A stretch of 64,000 nt of DNA from Rhizobacter sp. OV335 (GCF_900142965.1 NZ_FRCQ01000019.1:62001-126000), one strand, 5' to 3'. Positions 36,825 through 45,686 are shown, counted from the stretch's first letter. Numbers and translations: made by a program. Notes: a model not told the origin generated them from the letters alone.

Positions 36825-37826
36825 TCAGGGTTGGGGATGCGCGACCGTCGGCCGCACCGTCAGGTACATCGGCTGGCCGGTCGCGTTGCCGCGCAGCAGC
36901 TTCAGCACGCAGTCGCGGTTGACGCGGCTCGCGTCGAGCGCCTGGTGCAGCCGGTCGACCGACTCGATCGCCAGCCCGTCGATGCCGATCAGCAGGTCAC
37001 CCTCGCGCAGCCCGGCGCGCGCGCCCGGGCTGCCCGGCTCGACCGCCGAGACGCGCACGCCGTGCGACTGCGCGAGCCCGAGGCCGACCACGATGCGCCG
37101 GTCGAGCGCCGTCGTGCTGCCGCCCACGCCGAGGTAGCCGCGCTGCACGCGGCCGTGCTGCAGCAACTGCGGAATCACCCATTCGGCGATGTCGATCGCC
37201 ACCGCGAAGCTGATCGACTGCGCGCCGCGGATGATCGCGGTGTTGACGCCGATCACCTCGCCGCGCGAGTTCAGCAGCGGGCCGCCGGAGTTGCCGGGGT
37301 TCAGCGCCGCATCGGTCTGGATCACGTCCGGGATCAGGCGCCCGGTGCCGGCCCGCATGCTGCGGCCGAGCGCGCTGACGATGCCGGCCGTCACGGTGTG
37401 CTCGAAGCCGAGCGGGTTGCCGATCGCGATCGCGATCTCGCCGCGCCGCAGCAGCGCCGAGCGGCCGATCGGCAAGGGCGTGAGGCCGCCGCGCGACATG
37501 CCGTCGATGTGCAGCAGTGCGAGGTCGGTGTCGGGGTCGTCGCCGACCCAGCGCGCATCGAACTCGCGGCCGTCGCTCAGCGACACGCGCTGGCGCGTGA
37601 CCTGCGGCGACGGCAGCGTGGCCGCGCCGGCGCGCGTCACGTGCGAGTTGGTCAGCAGGTAGCCGTCGGGCGTGAACAGGAAACCGGAGCCGCCGCCGAG
37701 CGTGGCATCGCGGTCGCTGCTGCTGCCCACGAGCTTGACCGACGCGACGCTCGGCCCGGCGCGCTCGACCACGTCGGACACGGTCTGTGAATAGGCATCG
37801 AGCAGAAAGGCGTCGTTCGCACCCAC
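36825..37826 (-). CDS. Trypsin-like serine protease with PDZ domain, no signal peptide
   Basis: The 333-residue protein has an S1C/HtrA-type trypsin fold with an apparent full triad: His 62 (TNSHV), Asp 101 (DTDLALL) and Ser 180 (NPGNSGGPLL). A C-terminal PDZ domain begins VRVSAVEPGSPGARAGLREG. Unlike DegP/DegS it has neither signal peptide nor membrane anchor, so it should stay in the cytosol, as expected for a conflict-system protease rather than periplasmic quality control. The GTG at 37826 is chosen for its GGAGG eight bases upstream; an ATG at 37850 is the alternative. It is the first gene of a leftward pair with the Trypco1 gene. Confidence 0.85.
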   Translation of the reverse strand: MGANDAFLLDAYSQTVSDVVERAGPSVASVKLVGSSSDRDATLGGGSGFLFTPDGYLLTNSHVTRAGAATLPSPQVTRQRVSLSDGREFDARWVGDDPDTDLALLHIDGMSRGGLTPLPIGRSALLRRGEIAIAIGNPLGFEHTVTAGIVSALGRSMRAGTGRLIPDVIQTDAALNPGNSGGPLLNSRGEVIGVNTAIIRGAQSISFAVAIDIAEWVIPQLLQHGRVQRGYLGVGGSTTALDRRIVVGLGLAQSHGVRVSAVEPGSPGARAGLREGDLLIGIDGLAIESVDRLHQALDASRVNRDCVLKLLRGNATGQPMYLTVRPTVAHPQP

Positions 37827-37880
37827 GGGGAGATCCTCCAGACAGCCCATCTGGGAGCGGGTCGGCGCGCTTTCAAGTAC

Positions 37881-37973
37881 CCCGTTCGCCCTGAGCCCAT
37901 ACCCGTTCGGGCTGAGCTTGTCGAAGCCCTGTCTCGCTGGCCACCGGCCCTTCGACAGGCTCAGGGCGAACGG
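37881..37973. repeat. REP-like inverted repeat
   Basis: Two facing arms, 37902-37926 and 37949-37973, match at 22 of 25 positions once one is reverse-complemented; the right arm reads CTTCGACAGGCTCAGGGCGA. An extra partial copy (CCCGTTCGCCCTGAGC) sits at 37881-37896. Sequences of this kind are scattered through many Burkholderiales genomes as intergenic palindromes. It lies between the end of the diguanylate cyclase gene and the start of the trypsin gene and could end transcription from the former. A degraded relative is at 58494-58543. Confidence 0.7.
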
Positions 37974-37978
37974 GTGCG

Positions 37979-39127
37979 CTAGCCCGCCACCACGCGATCG
38001 CGGCCTTCAGCCTTCGCGCGGTAGAGCGCGTCGTCCGCGCGTTGCAGCACCTGTTCGGCGTTCTCTCCCTCGCGGGTGGTCGCCAGCCCGATGCTGACCG
38101 TGATGCTCAGCCCCGCGGACACATCGCCCCAGGCCTCGCCGGCCACCGCGCGCCTGACCCGTTCGGCGATCGCCAGCGCCGTCGGCGGCTCGCTGGTCGC
38201 GAGCAGCAGCAGGAACTCCTCGCCGCCGTAGCGGCCGATGCGGTCGTCTGCCCGCAGCGAGCGCACCGCGCCCAGCACGAAACGCCGCAGCGCGGTGTCG
38301 CCGACCAGGTGCCCGTGGCCGTCGTTGACCAGCTTGAAGTGGTCGAGGTCCATCAGCGCGACCGACGGCCGCGCGCCGGCCTGCAGCGCGTCGTCCAGCG
38401 CGCCGAGGATCGCGCGGCGGTTCAGCGCGCCGGTCAGCTCGTCGCGCGTGGCCAGCGCATGCAGCTGGTTCTGCGCCTGCGCGAGCTCGCGGTTGCGCGT
38501 GCCCAGCAGTTGCCGCACCGAGGCGCCATACAAGCCCACCACCGCGCAGCGCCCGATCGCCAGCGACAGCCACATCGCCGACAGCGCCGCCTGCCACGGC
38601 GTGGCGCACGGCAGTGCCGGCGCGCGGCCCGCCAGCCCGATGGCCGCTGCCAGCCCGAGCGAGATCGTCACCCACAAGGGCAGCAGCTGGCGCGGCGTGA
38701 GCCGCAGCGCGCTGAACGCGAACACGATGAAGACGATGGTGATCGACAGCACGCCGACCTCGGGCGCCAGCACCACCATCACCAGCTGCAGCCCCGAGGC
38801 CGCCAGCATCTGCGGGCCGGTCAGGTACGGGTCGGCGAAGCGCTCGCTCCAGCCGCGGTGCAGCATCAGGAAGAAGGCCCCGCCGGCGAACGCGCCGCCG
38901 ACCAGGTAGACGAACGGGGCCAGCAACCCGACCGCGCCGGCGACATGCAGCAGGAACAGCAACACCGCATCGATCGCGTAGCTTGCGACCACCATGCGCA
39001 GCATGCGCATGCGCTCGCCCCGGCGCCGCAGCGCGCGGGCGGGGAGGTCTTCCGGCATGGCCGGCGGCAGGTGGCTGCCGGCGGCGGGAAACGGAACGGG
39101 TGGCAGGCTGGAGGGCAGGGTGGGCAC
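37979..39127 (-). CDS. Membrane-bound diguanylate cyclase (GGDEF)
   Basis: The product (about 382 residues) has six hydrophobic helices in its N-terminal 210 residues, then a GGDEF domain. The domain has DELTGALNRRAILGALDDAL, the metal-binding DLDHFKLVNDGHGH, and the signature RYGGEEFLLLL. GGEEF is a functional variant of GGDEF. It should make cyclic di-GMP at the inner membrane. An inhibitory I-site RxxD is not evident. The GTG at 39127 has a GAGGG close in front; an ATG at 39058, right before the first helix, is an equally possible start. Confidence 0.88.
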   Translation of the reverse strand: MPTLPSSLPPVPFPAAGSHLPPAMPEDLPARALRRRGERMRMLRMVVASYAIDAVLLFLLHVAGAVGLLAPFVYLVGGAFAGGAFFLMLHRGWSERFADPYLTGPQMLAASGLQLVMVVLAPEVGVLSITIVFIVFAFSALRLTPRQLLPLWVTISLGLAAAIGLAGRAPALPCATPWQAALSAMWLSLAIGRCAVVGLYGASVRQLLGTRNRELAQAQNQLHALATRDELTGALNRRAILGALDDALQAGARPSVALMDLDHFKLVNDGHGHLVGDTALRRFVLGAVRSLRADDRIGRYGGEEFLLLLATSEPPTALAIAERVRRAVAGEAWGDVSAGLSITVSIGLATTREGENAEQVLQRADDALYRAKAEGRDRVVAG

Positions 39128-39353
39128 GCCCTCAATCTCGGCCCGCGCCGTTGCTTCTTGAGCACACCGGCCGTGCCATCGTCCACGCCCGCACCGCCGG
39201 AGTGCCTCCGGGCGTGCATACCTCACGCAACAGGGGGAAGGCGTTGACCTGCGGCGCCTCAGGTCGGCTCCGGCGCTGCCGATATCCCGCGATGGAAAGC
39301 CGTCGCCTGGCAGTTGGACCAGGCTCGAACGGCTGCCGGAGTTCCGAATTCGA

Positions 39354-41354
39354 ATGACCTCGCTCAATCCCACGTGGCGCGCGCTGCTCGGCTGGCTGCT
39401 GGCCGGCGCGCTCGCGTGCGCCATGGTGGCCTGGGCGATGAAGACGGCGTCGCGCGCGCAACTGCGTGCCGATGCCGAGCACAGCGCGCTGCAGTGGGCG
39501 AACTACGTGCGCGACACGGTGCCCGAACTCGACACCATCTTTGCCGGCGAGCCATTGACGCCGGCCGCCATCGAGCAGCTCAGCCGCCTGCGCCACCTGG
39601 GCGAGGTGTTTCGCTTCAAGCTCTACGACCCGCACGGGCGCGAGCTGCTGGTGTCCGAGCAGCTCGGGCTCGGTGCCGACGAGCTGGCGCGCGCCCGCGC
39701 CGTCGCACCGCTGGACACACTGGCCCGCAGCCCCGAGGTGCGCGACCTGGTGCTCGGCGGGCGCAGCATCGTCTACCTGCGGCATTCGCAGCGCGTCGAC
39801 CGGCCGAGCGTGTACAGCGAGGCCTACATCCCGGTGCAGGGCGCCAACGGCAACGTCGGCGGCGTGGTCGAGGTGTATGTCGACCAGGCCGATCGCGCGG
39901 CGCGCATCGCGTCGGCCTTCTTGCGGGTGGCGATCGCGGTGGTGGCGGCGCTGGGTCTGTTGCTCGGGCTGAGCCTGTGGCAGTGGATGGTGCGCACGCG
40001 CCGCGAGCGCCAGGTCGAAGACAAGGTGCGCTTTCTGGCCGAACACGACCCGCTGACCGGGTTGATGAACCGCGCGAGCTTCAATGCCGCGCTCAGCGAG
40101 GCCGAGGCGCGCTCGCGCGCCGGCGGCCCGAAGTTCGCGGTGCTGTGCCTCGACCTCGATCACTTCAAGCTGATCAACGACACGCACGGCCAGGCGGCCG
40201 GCGACGCCACGCTGTGCGCGGTCGCGGCGCGGCTGCGCGACGTGGTGCGGCAGTTCGACCTGGTCGCGCGGCTGGGCGGCGACGAGTTCGCGATCCTGCA
40301 GAGCGGCGTGCGCGGCTCGGACGACGTGTCGTCGTTCGCGCAGCGCGTGGTCGACGTGCTGGCCGCGCCGCACGAGCTGGGGGACCGGCGCATCGAGGGC
40401 GGTGCGAGCGTCGGCGCGGCGATCTACGGCACCGACGGGCTCACGCGCGACGAGCTGCTGCACAAGGCCGACCTGGCGCTGTACCGCGCGAAGGCCGACG
40501 GCCGCGGGCAGTTCAGCTTCTACGACGCCGCGATGGATGCCGACCTGCAGCTGCGCCGCGCGCTGGTGCACGACCTGCGCCACGCGATCGCGGACGAGCA
40601 GCTGACGCTGCACTTCCAGCCGCTGTTCGAGGCCGAGGCGCTGCGGCTGAGCGGCTACGAGGCGCTCGCGCGCTGGTCGCACCCCGAGCGCGGCGCGATC
40701 TCGCCGGCCGAGTTCATTCCGCTGGCCGAGCAGGCCGGGCTGATCGAGCCGTTGGGCCGCTGGGTGCTGCTGCGGGCCTGCGAGGAGGCGGCCCGCTGGC
40801 CGTCGCAACTCGAGGTGTCGGTGAACCTGTCGGCCGCGCAGTTCCAGGGCGACCTGATCGGCGTGGTGTCGGAGTGCCTGACGCGCTCGGGGCTGGCGCC
40901 GCAGCGGCTGCAGCTGGAGATCACCGAATCGCTGCTGATGCGCAACACCGAGCAGGTGCTGCAGACCTTGCAGACGCTGCAGGCGCTGGGCGCACGCATC
41001 GTGATGGACGATTTCGGGACCGGGTACTCGAGCCTGGCCTACCTGTGGCGCTTCCCGTTCAACAAGGTCAAGATCGACCGGGCGTTCACGCAGAACATGG
41101 AGCGCGACCCGAAGGTCGACCTGATTGTCGGCTCGATCGTCTCGCTCTCGCATGCGCTCGGCATGAAGGTCAACGCCGAGGGCGCCGAGACGGCGTCGCA
41201 GCTGGCGCGGCTGCGGGCGCACGGCTGCGACGAGATCCAGGGTTTCCTGCTGGGCCGGCCGGTGCCGGCGCACCAGCTGCGGCACGACGATCCGCTGGCG
41301 TGGCGTTCGACGCGCAGGGAGCCGCGGTCGAGCACGCTCGATCCGGTGATCTGA
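39354..41354 (+). CDS. GGDEF-EAL cyclic-di-GMP enzyme with extracytoplasmic sensor
   Basis: This 666-residue protein has an N-terminal membrane helix (about 11-30), an extracytoplasmic segment of about 160 residues, and a second helix near 183-205. A GGDEF domain (FDLVARLGGDEFAILQS) is followed by an EAL domain with the intact motifs YEALARW, VSVNLSAAQFQ, LEITESLLMR and DDFGTGYSSLAYL. Both halves look catalytically competent, so it could make or break cyclic di-GMP; in most such hybrids one activity dominates. It diverges from the other diguanylate cyclase gene across a 226-base gap, so the two may share a promoter region. Confidence 0.92.
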   Translation: MTSLNPTWRALLGWLLAGALACAMVAWAMKTASRAQLRADAEHSALQWANYVRDTVPELDTIFAGEPLTPAAIEQLSRLRHLGEVFRFKLYDPHGRELLVSEQLGLGADELARARAVAPLDTLARSPEVRDLVLGGRSIVYLRHSQRVDRPSVYSEAYIPVQGANGNVGGVVEVYVDQADRAARIASAFLRVAIAVVAALGLLLGLSLWQWMVRTRRERQVEDKVRFLAEHDPLTGLMNRASFNAALSEAEARSRAGGPKFAVLCLDLDHFKLINDTHGQAAGDATLCAVAARLRDVVRQFDLVARLGGDEFAILQSGVRGSDDVSSFAQRVVDVLAAPHELGDRRIEGGASVGAAIYGTDGLTRDELLHKADLALYRAKADGRGQFSFYDAAMDADLQLRRALVHDLRHAIADEQLTLHFQPLFEAEALRLSGYEALARWSHPERGAISPAEFIPLAEQAGLIEPLGRWVLLRACEEAARWPSQLEVSVNLSAAQFQGDLIGVVSECLTRSGLAPQRLQLEITESLLMRNTEQVLQTLQTLQALGARIVMDDFGTGYSSLAYLWRFPFNKVKIDRAFTQNMERDPKVDLIVGSIVSLSHALGMKVNAEGAETASQLARLRAHGCDEIQGFLLGRPVPAHQLRHDDPLAWRSTRREPRSSTLDPVI

Positions 41355-41382
41355 AAAGACCGCTGAGGTCCAGGGCGTGACA

Positions 41383-42018
41383 ATGCCCGCCATGAATTCC
41401 GCCCTGTTCTTCCAGTCGCTGCTGATCGGCTTGTCGATCGCCGCACCCGTCGGCCCGATTGGCCTGCTGACGATCCAGCGCACGCTCGACGCCGGCTGGC
41501 GCGCGGGCCTGGCGACCGGCCTGGGCGCGGCGGCCGCCGACACCGTCTACGGCGCCGTCGGGGCGTTCGGCGCCACCGCGCTGATCGCGTGGCTGGTCGG
41601 CGCGAAGCTCTGGCTCGCGGTGTTCGGCGGGCTGGTGCTGCTGCGGCTCGCGTGGTCGGGCTGGCACCAATCGGCCGGTGGCGAAGCGAGCGCCGCGAAG
41701 GCACCGGTGCCTTCGCTGTGGACCTGCTTCGCGACCACCTTCGCGCTGACGCTGTCGAACCCGATGACCATCGTGTCCTTCATCGCGATCTTCGGTGCGA
41801 TGAGCGCGCAGGTGGCCGGCGGCTCGCCCTGGGTGATGGTGGCCGGCGTGCTGGTGGGCTCGGCGCTGTGGTGGTTGGTGCTGTCGGTCGGCGTGGGCCG
41901 GCTGCGTCACAGCTTCCGGCCCGCGTGGCGGCGCGCGATCAACAGGGCATCGGCATTGCTGCTCGCAGGTTTCGCGCTGTGGCAGTGGGGCGGCCTGCTG
42001 ACCCCGATGCTCCATTGA
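41383..42018 (+). CDS. LysE/RhtB-family amino acid exporter
   Basis: This roughly 211-residue membrane protein starts MPAMNSALFFQSLLIGLSIA followed by PVGPIGLLTIQRTL. The APVGPIG motif in the first span is typical of LysE/RhtB exporters. About six spans are visible, and TLSNPMTIVSFIAIF is the usual second half-repeat motif. It probably exports an amino acid or derivative. ATG 41383 is preferred; GTG 41377 and ATG 41392 are alternatives. Its last 80 bases overlap, on the opposite strand, the end of the PEP-CTERM gene. Confidence 0.88.
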   Translation: MPAMNSALFFQSLLIGLSIAAPVGPIGLLTIQRTLDAGWRAGLATGLGAAAADTVYGAVGAFGATALIAWLVGAKLWLAVFGGLVLLRLAWSGWHQSAGGEASAAKAPVPSLWTCFATTFALTLSNPMTIVSFIAIFGAMSAQVAGGSPWVMVAGVLVGSALWWLVLSVGVGRLRHSFRPAWRRAINRASALLLAGFALWQWGGLLTPMLH

Positions 42019-43225
42019 GCCGCCGACGCGCCGCGCCGCCGATCAACAGCAGGCCCACGCCCCACAGCGCGAGCGTGGCCGGCTCGGGGATCGGCGAGAT
42101 CAGGTAGGCGTGCCCGTAGCCGCTGTTGACGACGAACTGGCCCTGGTCGTTGATGCCGGTGACGTTGCGGAACCAGTCGCCGTCGGCCAGCGTGAACAGG
42201 CTGTTGACGTCGATGACGCCTTGGCCGTTGGCGCCGGTGATGAACGCGAAGTCGCGCCCGAAGCGGTTGTTGTGGATCGTGCCCGCGATCTGCCCGAACT
42301 CGTTGATGGCGGAGGTGTCGCTGAACGAGGCCGGCCCGTACTGGCCCGACCCACCCAGGTTGCCCGGCGTGTAGTTGTCGATGCCCGAGAAATCGAGCGG
42401 CTTCACGGTGCCGGAATCGTTGCCGATGTAGGCGTTGCGGCCGACGTACTCCTGCGGCCCGATGTAGGTGCCGGCGATCTGGCCGTTGTTGTTGATCGAG
42501 CTCTCCTGGTAGTGCACCGCCGCGGGCAGCGCGACGGGGTTGCCGCCATTCGCGCCGGTCACGAAGGTGCCGGCCTGGTTCAACTCGCTGTAGCCGATGT
42601 GGCCGACCACGCGGCCGGCGTCGTTGAGGCCGTTGCCGAACAGCGGTTGCCCGTTCAGGCTGCCGAGCGCGCGCATCGACTGGCCATTGGCATCGGTGAT
42701 GAAGCCTTGCTGGGGATCCAGCACGTCCGGGTAGGTCGGCAGGTCGTTCCTCGCGCCACCCGTCATGCCGATCACCTGGCCGCTGGCATTGATCGCGGTG
42801 GCCATGCTGTTGACGGCGCCGAGGGTGCCCAGGTCCTGCAGCGTCGTGCTGTTGCTGCCGCGCAGAAATGCGTGGAAGCTGCCGGTGGCCGTTTGTGCCG
42901 CGCCGACCACCTGGCCGGCATCGTTGATGCCATACGCCTTGCTCCAGCTGCCGCCGAAGCTGCCGACGCCCGTCAGGCCGGTGCCGTTGGCGCCGCTGAC
43001 GAAGCCGCGGTAGTCGCCGACCGACGACCAGCCGTTGAAGCCGTTCGTGTACGCATAGCCACTGACCTGGCCGCTGTTGTTGAGGCCGGTCGCATACATC
43101 AGGTCGCCGGTGCCCAGCTGGCCGAGGTCGAACAGCTGGTACTGCGTGGTCTGCGCCTGGGCCGGTGCGGTGCAGGCGAGGCCGGCGGCCAGTGCCAGCG
43201 AAGCGACGAGTGTGGATGTCTTCAT
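41939..43225 (-). CDS. Secreted PEP-CTERM protein with HAF repeats
   Basis: The 428-residue protein has a signal peptide (MKTSTLVASLALAAGLACTA, then PAQA). Multiple HAF-type repeats follow: an INDAGQVVG core followed by SFHAFLRG-like strands, probably a beta-propeller. The C-terminal sorting signal is IPEPATLALWGVGLLLIGGA with a basic RRR after it. PEP-CTERM signals are processed by exosortases; none is in this window. The frame continues 26 residues beyond the basic cluster, running antisense into the LysE gene, which is longer than usual for this class. GGGAGA precedes the ATG, and the start overlaps the stop of the upstream paralogue. Confidence 0.88.
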   Translation of the reverse strand: MKTSTLVASLALAAGLACTAPAQAQTTQYQLFDLGQLGTGDLMYATGLNNSGQVSGYAYTNGFNGWSSVGDYRGFVSGANGTGLTGVGSFGGSWSKAYGINDAGQVVGAAQTATGSFHAFLRGSNSTTLQDLGTLGAVNSMATAINASGQVIGMTGGARNDLPTYPDVLDPQQGFITDANGQSMRALGSLNGQPLFGNGLNDAGRVVGHIGYSELNQAGTFVTGANGGNPVALPAAVHYQESSINNNGQIAGTYIGPQEYVGRNAYIGNDSGTVKPLDFSGIDNYTPGNLGGSGQYGPASFSDTSAINEFGQIAGTIHNNRFGRDFAFITGANGQGVIDVNSLFTLADGDWFRNVTGINDQGQFVVNSGYGHAYLISPIPEPATLALWGVGLLLIGGAARRRLNGASGSAGRPTATARNLRAAMPMPC

Positions 43226-44412
43226 GAGGTCTCCCTGAGGTTCGAGGTGTTTCGGCCACGCCAGCCGATGAGCAGCAGCCCGCCGGTCCACAGCGCGAGC
43301 GTGACCGGTTCGGGGATGGGCGAGATGAGATAGGCATGGCCCCTCGCGGTGTTCGCGATGAACTGGCCGAGGTTGTTGACGCCGGTCGCGTAGACGAAGT
43401 GGTCGCCGTCGCCGAGCGTGAACAGGCTGTCGAGGGAGACGGCGCCCTCGCCGTTGGCACCGGTGATGAAGGCGAAGTAATCCGCGGCGTGGCCGTTGCT
43501 GAACATGCCGGCCACCTGGCCGCTGTCGTTCAGTGCCATCGCCTTGCTGCCGGAGATCGGGCCGTACTGGCCGAAGCCGCCGAGGTTGCCGTACTCATAG
43601 CCTTGCACGTTGCCGAAATCGATGTGGGTCTCCACGCCGCCGGGCGTGCCGATGAAGGCGTCGGCGTACAGGTACGCAACCCCATACAGGCCGGCCACCT
43701 GGCCGTGGTTGTTGATCGCGTTGACGCCGATGGTGTCGTCGAAAACGGCGCGGGGCGAGGTGGCATTCGGTCCGGTCACGAAGCTGCTGCCGTAATTGGC
43801 AGGGCTCATTCCACCGGCCACCTGTCCGCGGTCGTTGATGGCGTGGCCGAACAGCGGTTGGCCGTCCAGGCTGCCGAGGGCTTGCAGGTTGCTGCCGTTC
43901 GAGCCGGACACGAAGCCGCGCGGGTCGCTGCCGTTCGGGTTGGAGCCGCTCGCGACACCGACCACCTGGCCGCTGGCGTTGATGCCGGTCGCGGTGCTGT
44001 TGGTGCTGCCGGCGAGCGTGCCGATGTCGGTGAGCGGACCGCCGGCGCTGCCGATGAAGGCGCGGAAGCCGCCCGACACCGTCTGCGAATCGCCGACCAC
44101 CTGGCCAGCGTTGTTGATCGCGAAGGCACGGCTCCAGCTGCCGCCGAGCGTGCCGAGGCCGGTGAGGCCGGCGCCGTTCGGGCCGGTCACGAAGGCGTTG
44201 TAGAGATCCGAAGCCGAGTCGCCGCTGCGGCCATCGCCATACGAATAACCGACGACCTGGCCGAGGTCGTTGATGCCGGTGGCCCACATCTGCTGGCCGG
44301 GCGTGAGCGAGCCGAGGTCGAACAGCGAGTACTCGGTGGCCTGCGCGAGCGGGGGCGCGACCAGCGCAGCCAGCACCGCGATCGCAGCCAGAAGGCGCGG
44401 CGTCTTCGTCAT
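43222..44412 (-). CDS. Secreted PEP-CTERM protein with HAF repeats, paralogue
   Basis: The 396-residue protein is a clear paralogue of the next gene downstream, sharing the opening YSLFDLGSLTPGQQMWATGI, the HAF repeat cores (AINNAGQVVGDSQTVSGGFR) and the end signal IPEPVTLALWTGGLLLIGWR. A signal peptide precedes it (LLAAIAVLAALVAPPLAQA). Its stop overlaps the following start (ATGA), so both are translated together and probably arose by tandem duplication. The role of HAF-repeat PEP-CTERM proteins is unknown; they are thought to be surface or matrix proteins. Confidence 0.9.
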   Translation of the reverse strand: MTKTPRLLAAIAVLAALVAPPLAQATEYSLFDLGSLTPGQQMWATGINDLGQVVGYSYGDGRSGDSASDLYNAFVTGPNGAGLTGLGTLGGSWSRAFAINNAGQVVGDSQTVSGGFRAFIGSAGGPLTDIGTLAGSTNSTATGINASGQVVGVASGSNPNGSDPRGFVSGSNGSNLQALGSLDGQPLFGHAINDRGQVAGGMSPANYGSSFVTGPNATSPRAVFDDTIGVNAINNHGQVAGLYGVAYLYADAFIGTPGGVETHIDFGNVQGYEYGNLGGFGQYGPISGSKAMALNDSGQVAGMFSNGHAADYFAFITGANGEGAVSLDSLFTLGDGDHFVYATGVNNLGQFIANTARGHAYLISPIPEPVTLALWTGGLLLIGWRGRNTSNLRETS

Positions 44413-44509
44413 GGAGATCTCCCTCGGCGGCGGGCACCCGGGCGGATGCGCACGTGAATCGAAATTTAGGAGGGCGGGCGAGGGCGGCGCAAGGCGCAAT
44501 GTCGCGAGC

Positions 44510-44533
44510 CGGCGTAGGTTTGCTCCTACGCCG
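44510..44533. promoter_or_regulatory. Perfect inverted repeat in a divergent promoter region
   Basis: CGGCGTAGG and CCTACGCCG (9 bases each, 6-base TTTGCT loop) lie between the divergent PEP-CTERM operon and the mgtC-like gene. No T-run follows, so an operator or RNA structure in a leader is more likely than a terminator. The regulator is unknown. Confidence 0.4.
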
Positions 44534-44595
44534 ATTGCGGTTCGTTACGTGCATGCGCGCCGAGGCTGGCGCGATAGCATCCGGCGTCACCGTTG

Positions 44596-45081
44596 ATGGA
44601 CGCCGCCGCGATGAACCGAGTCGTGCAGACCCTGCTGGAAGAGTTCTCCGACCTCGCCGACGTTGAGCAGATCACGCGCGTGTTGTTGCGCCTGACGCTG
44701 GCGGCCTTGCTGGGTGGCGTGCTCGGCTACGAGCGGCAGAGCCAGGGCAAGGCCGCCGGCATCCGCACGCACATGCTGGTGGCGATGGGGGCGGCACTGT
44801 TCGTGCTGGTGCCGCAGCAGGGTGGCATGCAGGTGGCCGATCTCAGCCGCGTGATCCAGGGCGTGGTGGCCGGCGTCGGCTTCCTCGGGGCGGGCGCGAT
44901 CCTGAAGCTGCGCGACGAAGAACAGGTGCTGGGCCTGACAACGGCCGCAGGCGTGTTCATGACGGCGGCGATCGGCGTGGCCTGCGGTCTGGGCCGCGAG
45001 TCGACGGCCTTGCTGAGCACCTTGCTCGCGCTGGTGGTGCTGGCGCTGGTGCCGAAGCTCGTGGCCCGTGGATCGAAGTAG
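44596..45081 (+). CDS. MgtC/SapB-family membrane protein
   Basis: This protein of about 161 residues has the MgtC/SapB fold: a first span with LRLTLAALLGGVLGYERQSQ, then GKAAGIRTHMLVAMGAALFV, and GVVAGVGFLGAGAILKL in the third span. The G-x-E-R-x5-G-x-R-T pattern is conserved in the family. Only the N-terminal membrane domain is present; the ACT-like C-terminal domain of virulence MgtC is absent, so it is the short SapB-like type. It may affect Mg or ATPase homeostasis, but the role of this short class is not settled. ATG 44611 is an alternative start. Confidence 0.85.
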   Translation: MDAAAMNRVVQTLLEEFSDLADVEQITRVLLRLTLAALLGGVLGYERQSQGKAAGIRTHMLVAMGAALFVLVPQQGGMQVADLSRVIQGVVAGVGFLGAGAILKLRDEEQVLGLTTAAGVFMTAAIGVACGLGRESTALLSTLLALVVLALVPKLVARGSK

Positions 45082-45086
45082 CCGTC

Positions 45087-45686
45087 ATGCGTTGCGAAGC
45101 CATCGACACCCATCCCGATTTCCGCCGGCTGTCGGCGATCGACGGCGTGGCGGTGGACCTGCGCTACGCGAGCGTGCGCAACTTCGTCGGGCGGGACCTG
45201 TACGGTGCGCTCGACTGCGCCTGGCTGCATCGCCTGGCCGCCGACGGGTTGGCGCAGGCCGTCGCCGGCCTGGCTGAAGCGGCACCGGGGCATCGGTTGC
45301 TGGTGCTCGATGCGCTGCGCCCGCACCGGGTGCAGATCCAGCTGTGGGATCACCTGGACGGCACCGACCTGCGGCAGTACGTGGCCGACCCGGCGCGCGG
45401 CTCGATCCACTCGTTCGGCATGGCGCTGGACGCCACGCTGGTCGACGAAGCCGGCCACGAACTCGACATGGGCAGCGGCTTCGACGAGATGACGGCGCTG
45501 TCGCATCCGGTGCTGGAAGCACAGCACCTCGCGAGCGGCGCGCTGACGCCGGCCCAGCACGCGAACCGCCGGCTGCTGCGCGACGTGCTGGGCGCGGTGG
45601 GGTTCCGCGGCATCGACAACGAGTGGTGGCACTTCGAGATGCTGGACCGTCAGCTGGTGCGCGGGCAGTTCACGCGGGTGGATTGA
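45087..45686 (+). CDS. VanX/DdpX-type D-alanyl-D-alanine dipeptidase
   Basis: The 199-residue protein has the M15D layout: DLRYASVRNFVGRDLYG near the start, VLDALRPHRVQ, the zinc motif SIHSFGMALDATLVD (SxHxxGxxxD) and EWWHFE with the last His. The enzyme hydrolyses D-Ala-D-Ala and related dipeptides. No signal peptide is visible, so it acts in the cytosol, probably in recycling or use of wall fragments rather than glycopeptide resistance, since no vanH/vanA-like genes are near. It follows the mgtC-like gene by 5 bases and is likely co-transcribed. Confidence 0.9.
   Translation: MRCEAIDTHPDFRRLSAIDGVAVDLRYASVRNFVGRDLYGALDCAWLHRLAADGLAQAVAGLAEAAPGHRLLVLDALRPHRVQIQLWDHLDGTDLRQYVADPARGSIHSFGMALDATLVDEAGHELDMGSGFDEMTALSHPVLEAQHLASGALTPAQHANRRLLRDVLGAVGFRGIDNEWWHFEMLDRQLVRGQFTRVD

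Noticed and set aside
44510..44533. The perfect inverted repeat as a terminator
   Set aside because: No T-run on either side, and it lies between divergent starts where a terminator makes no sense.
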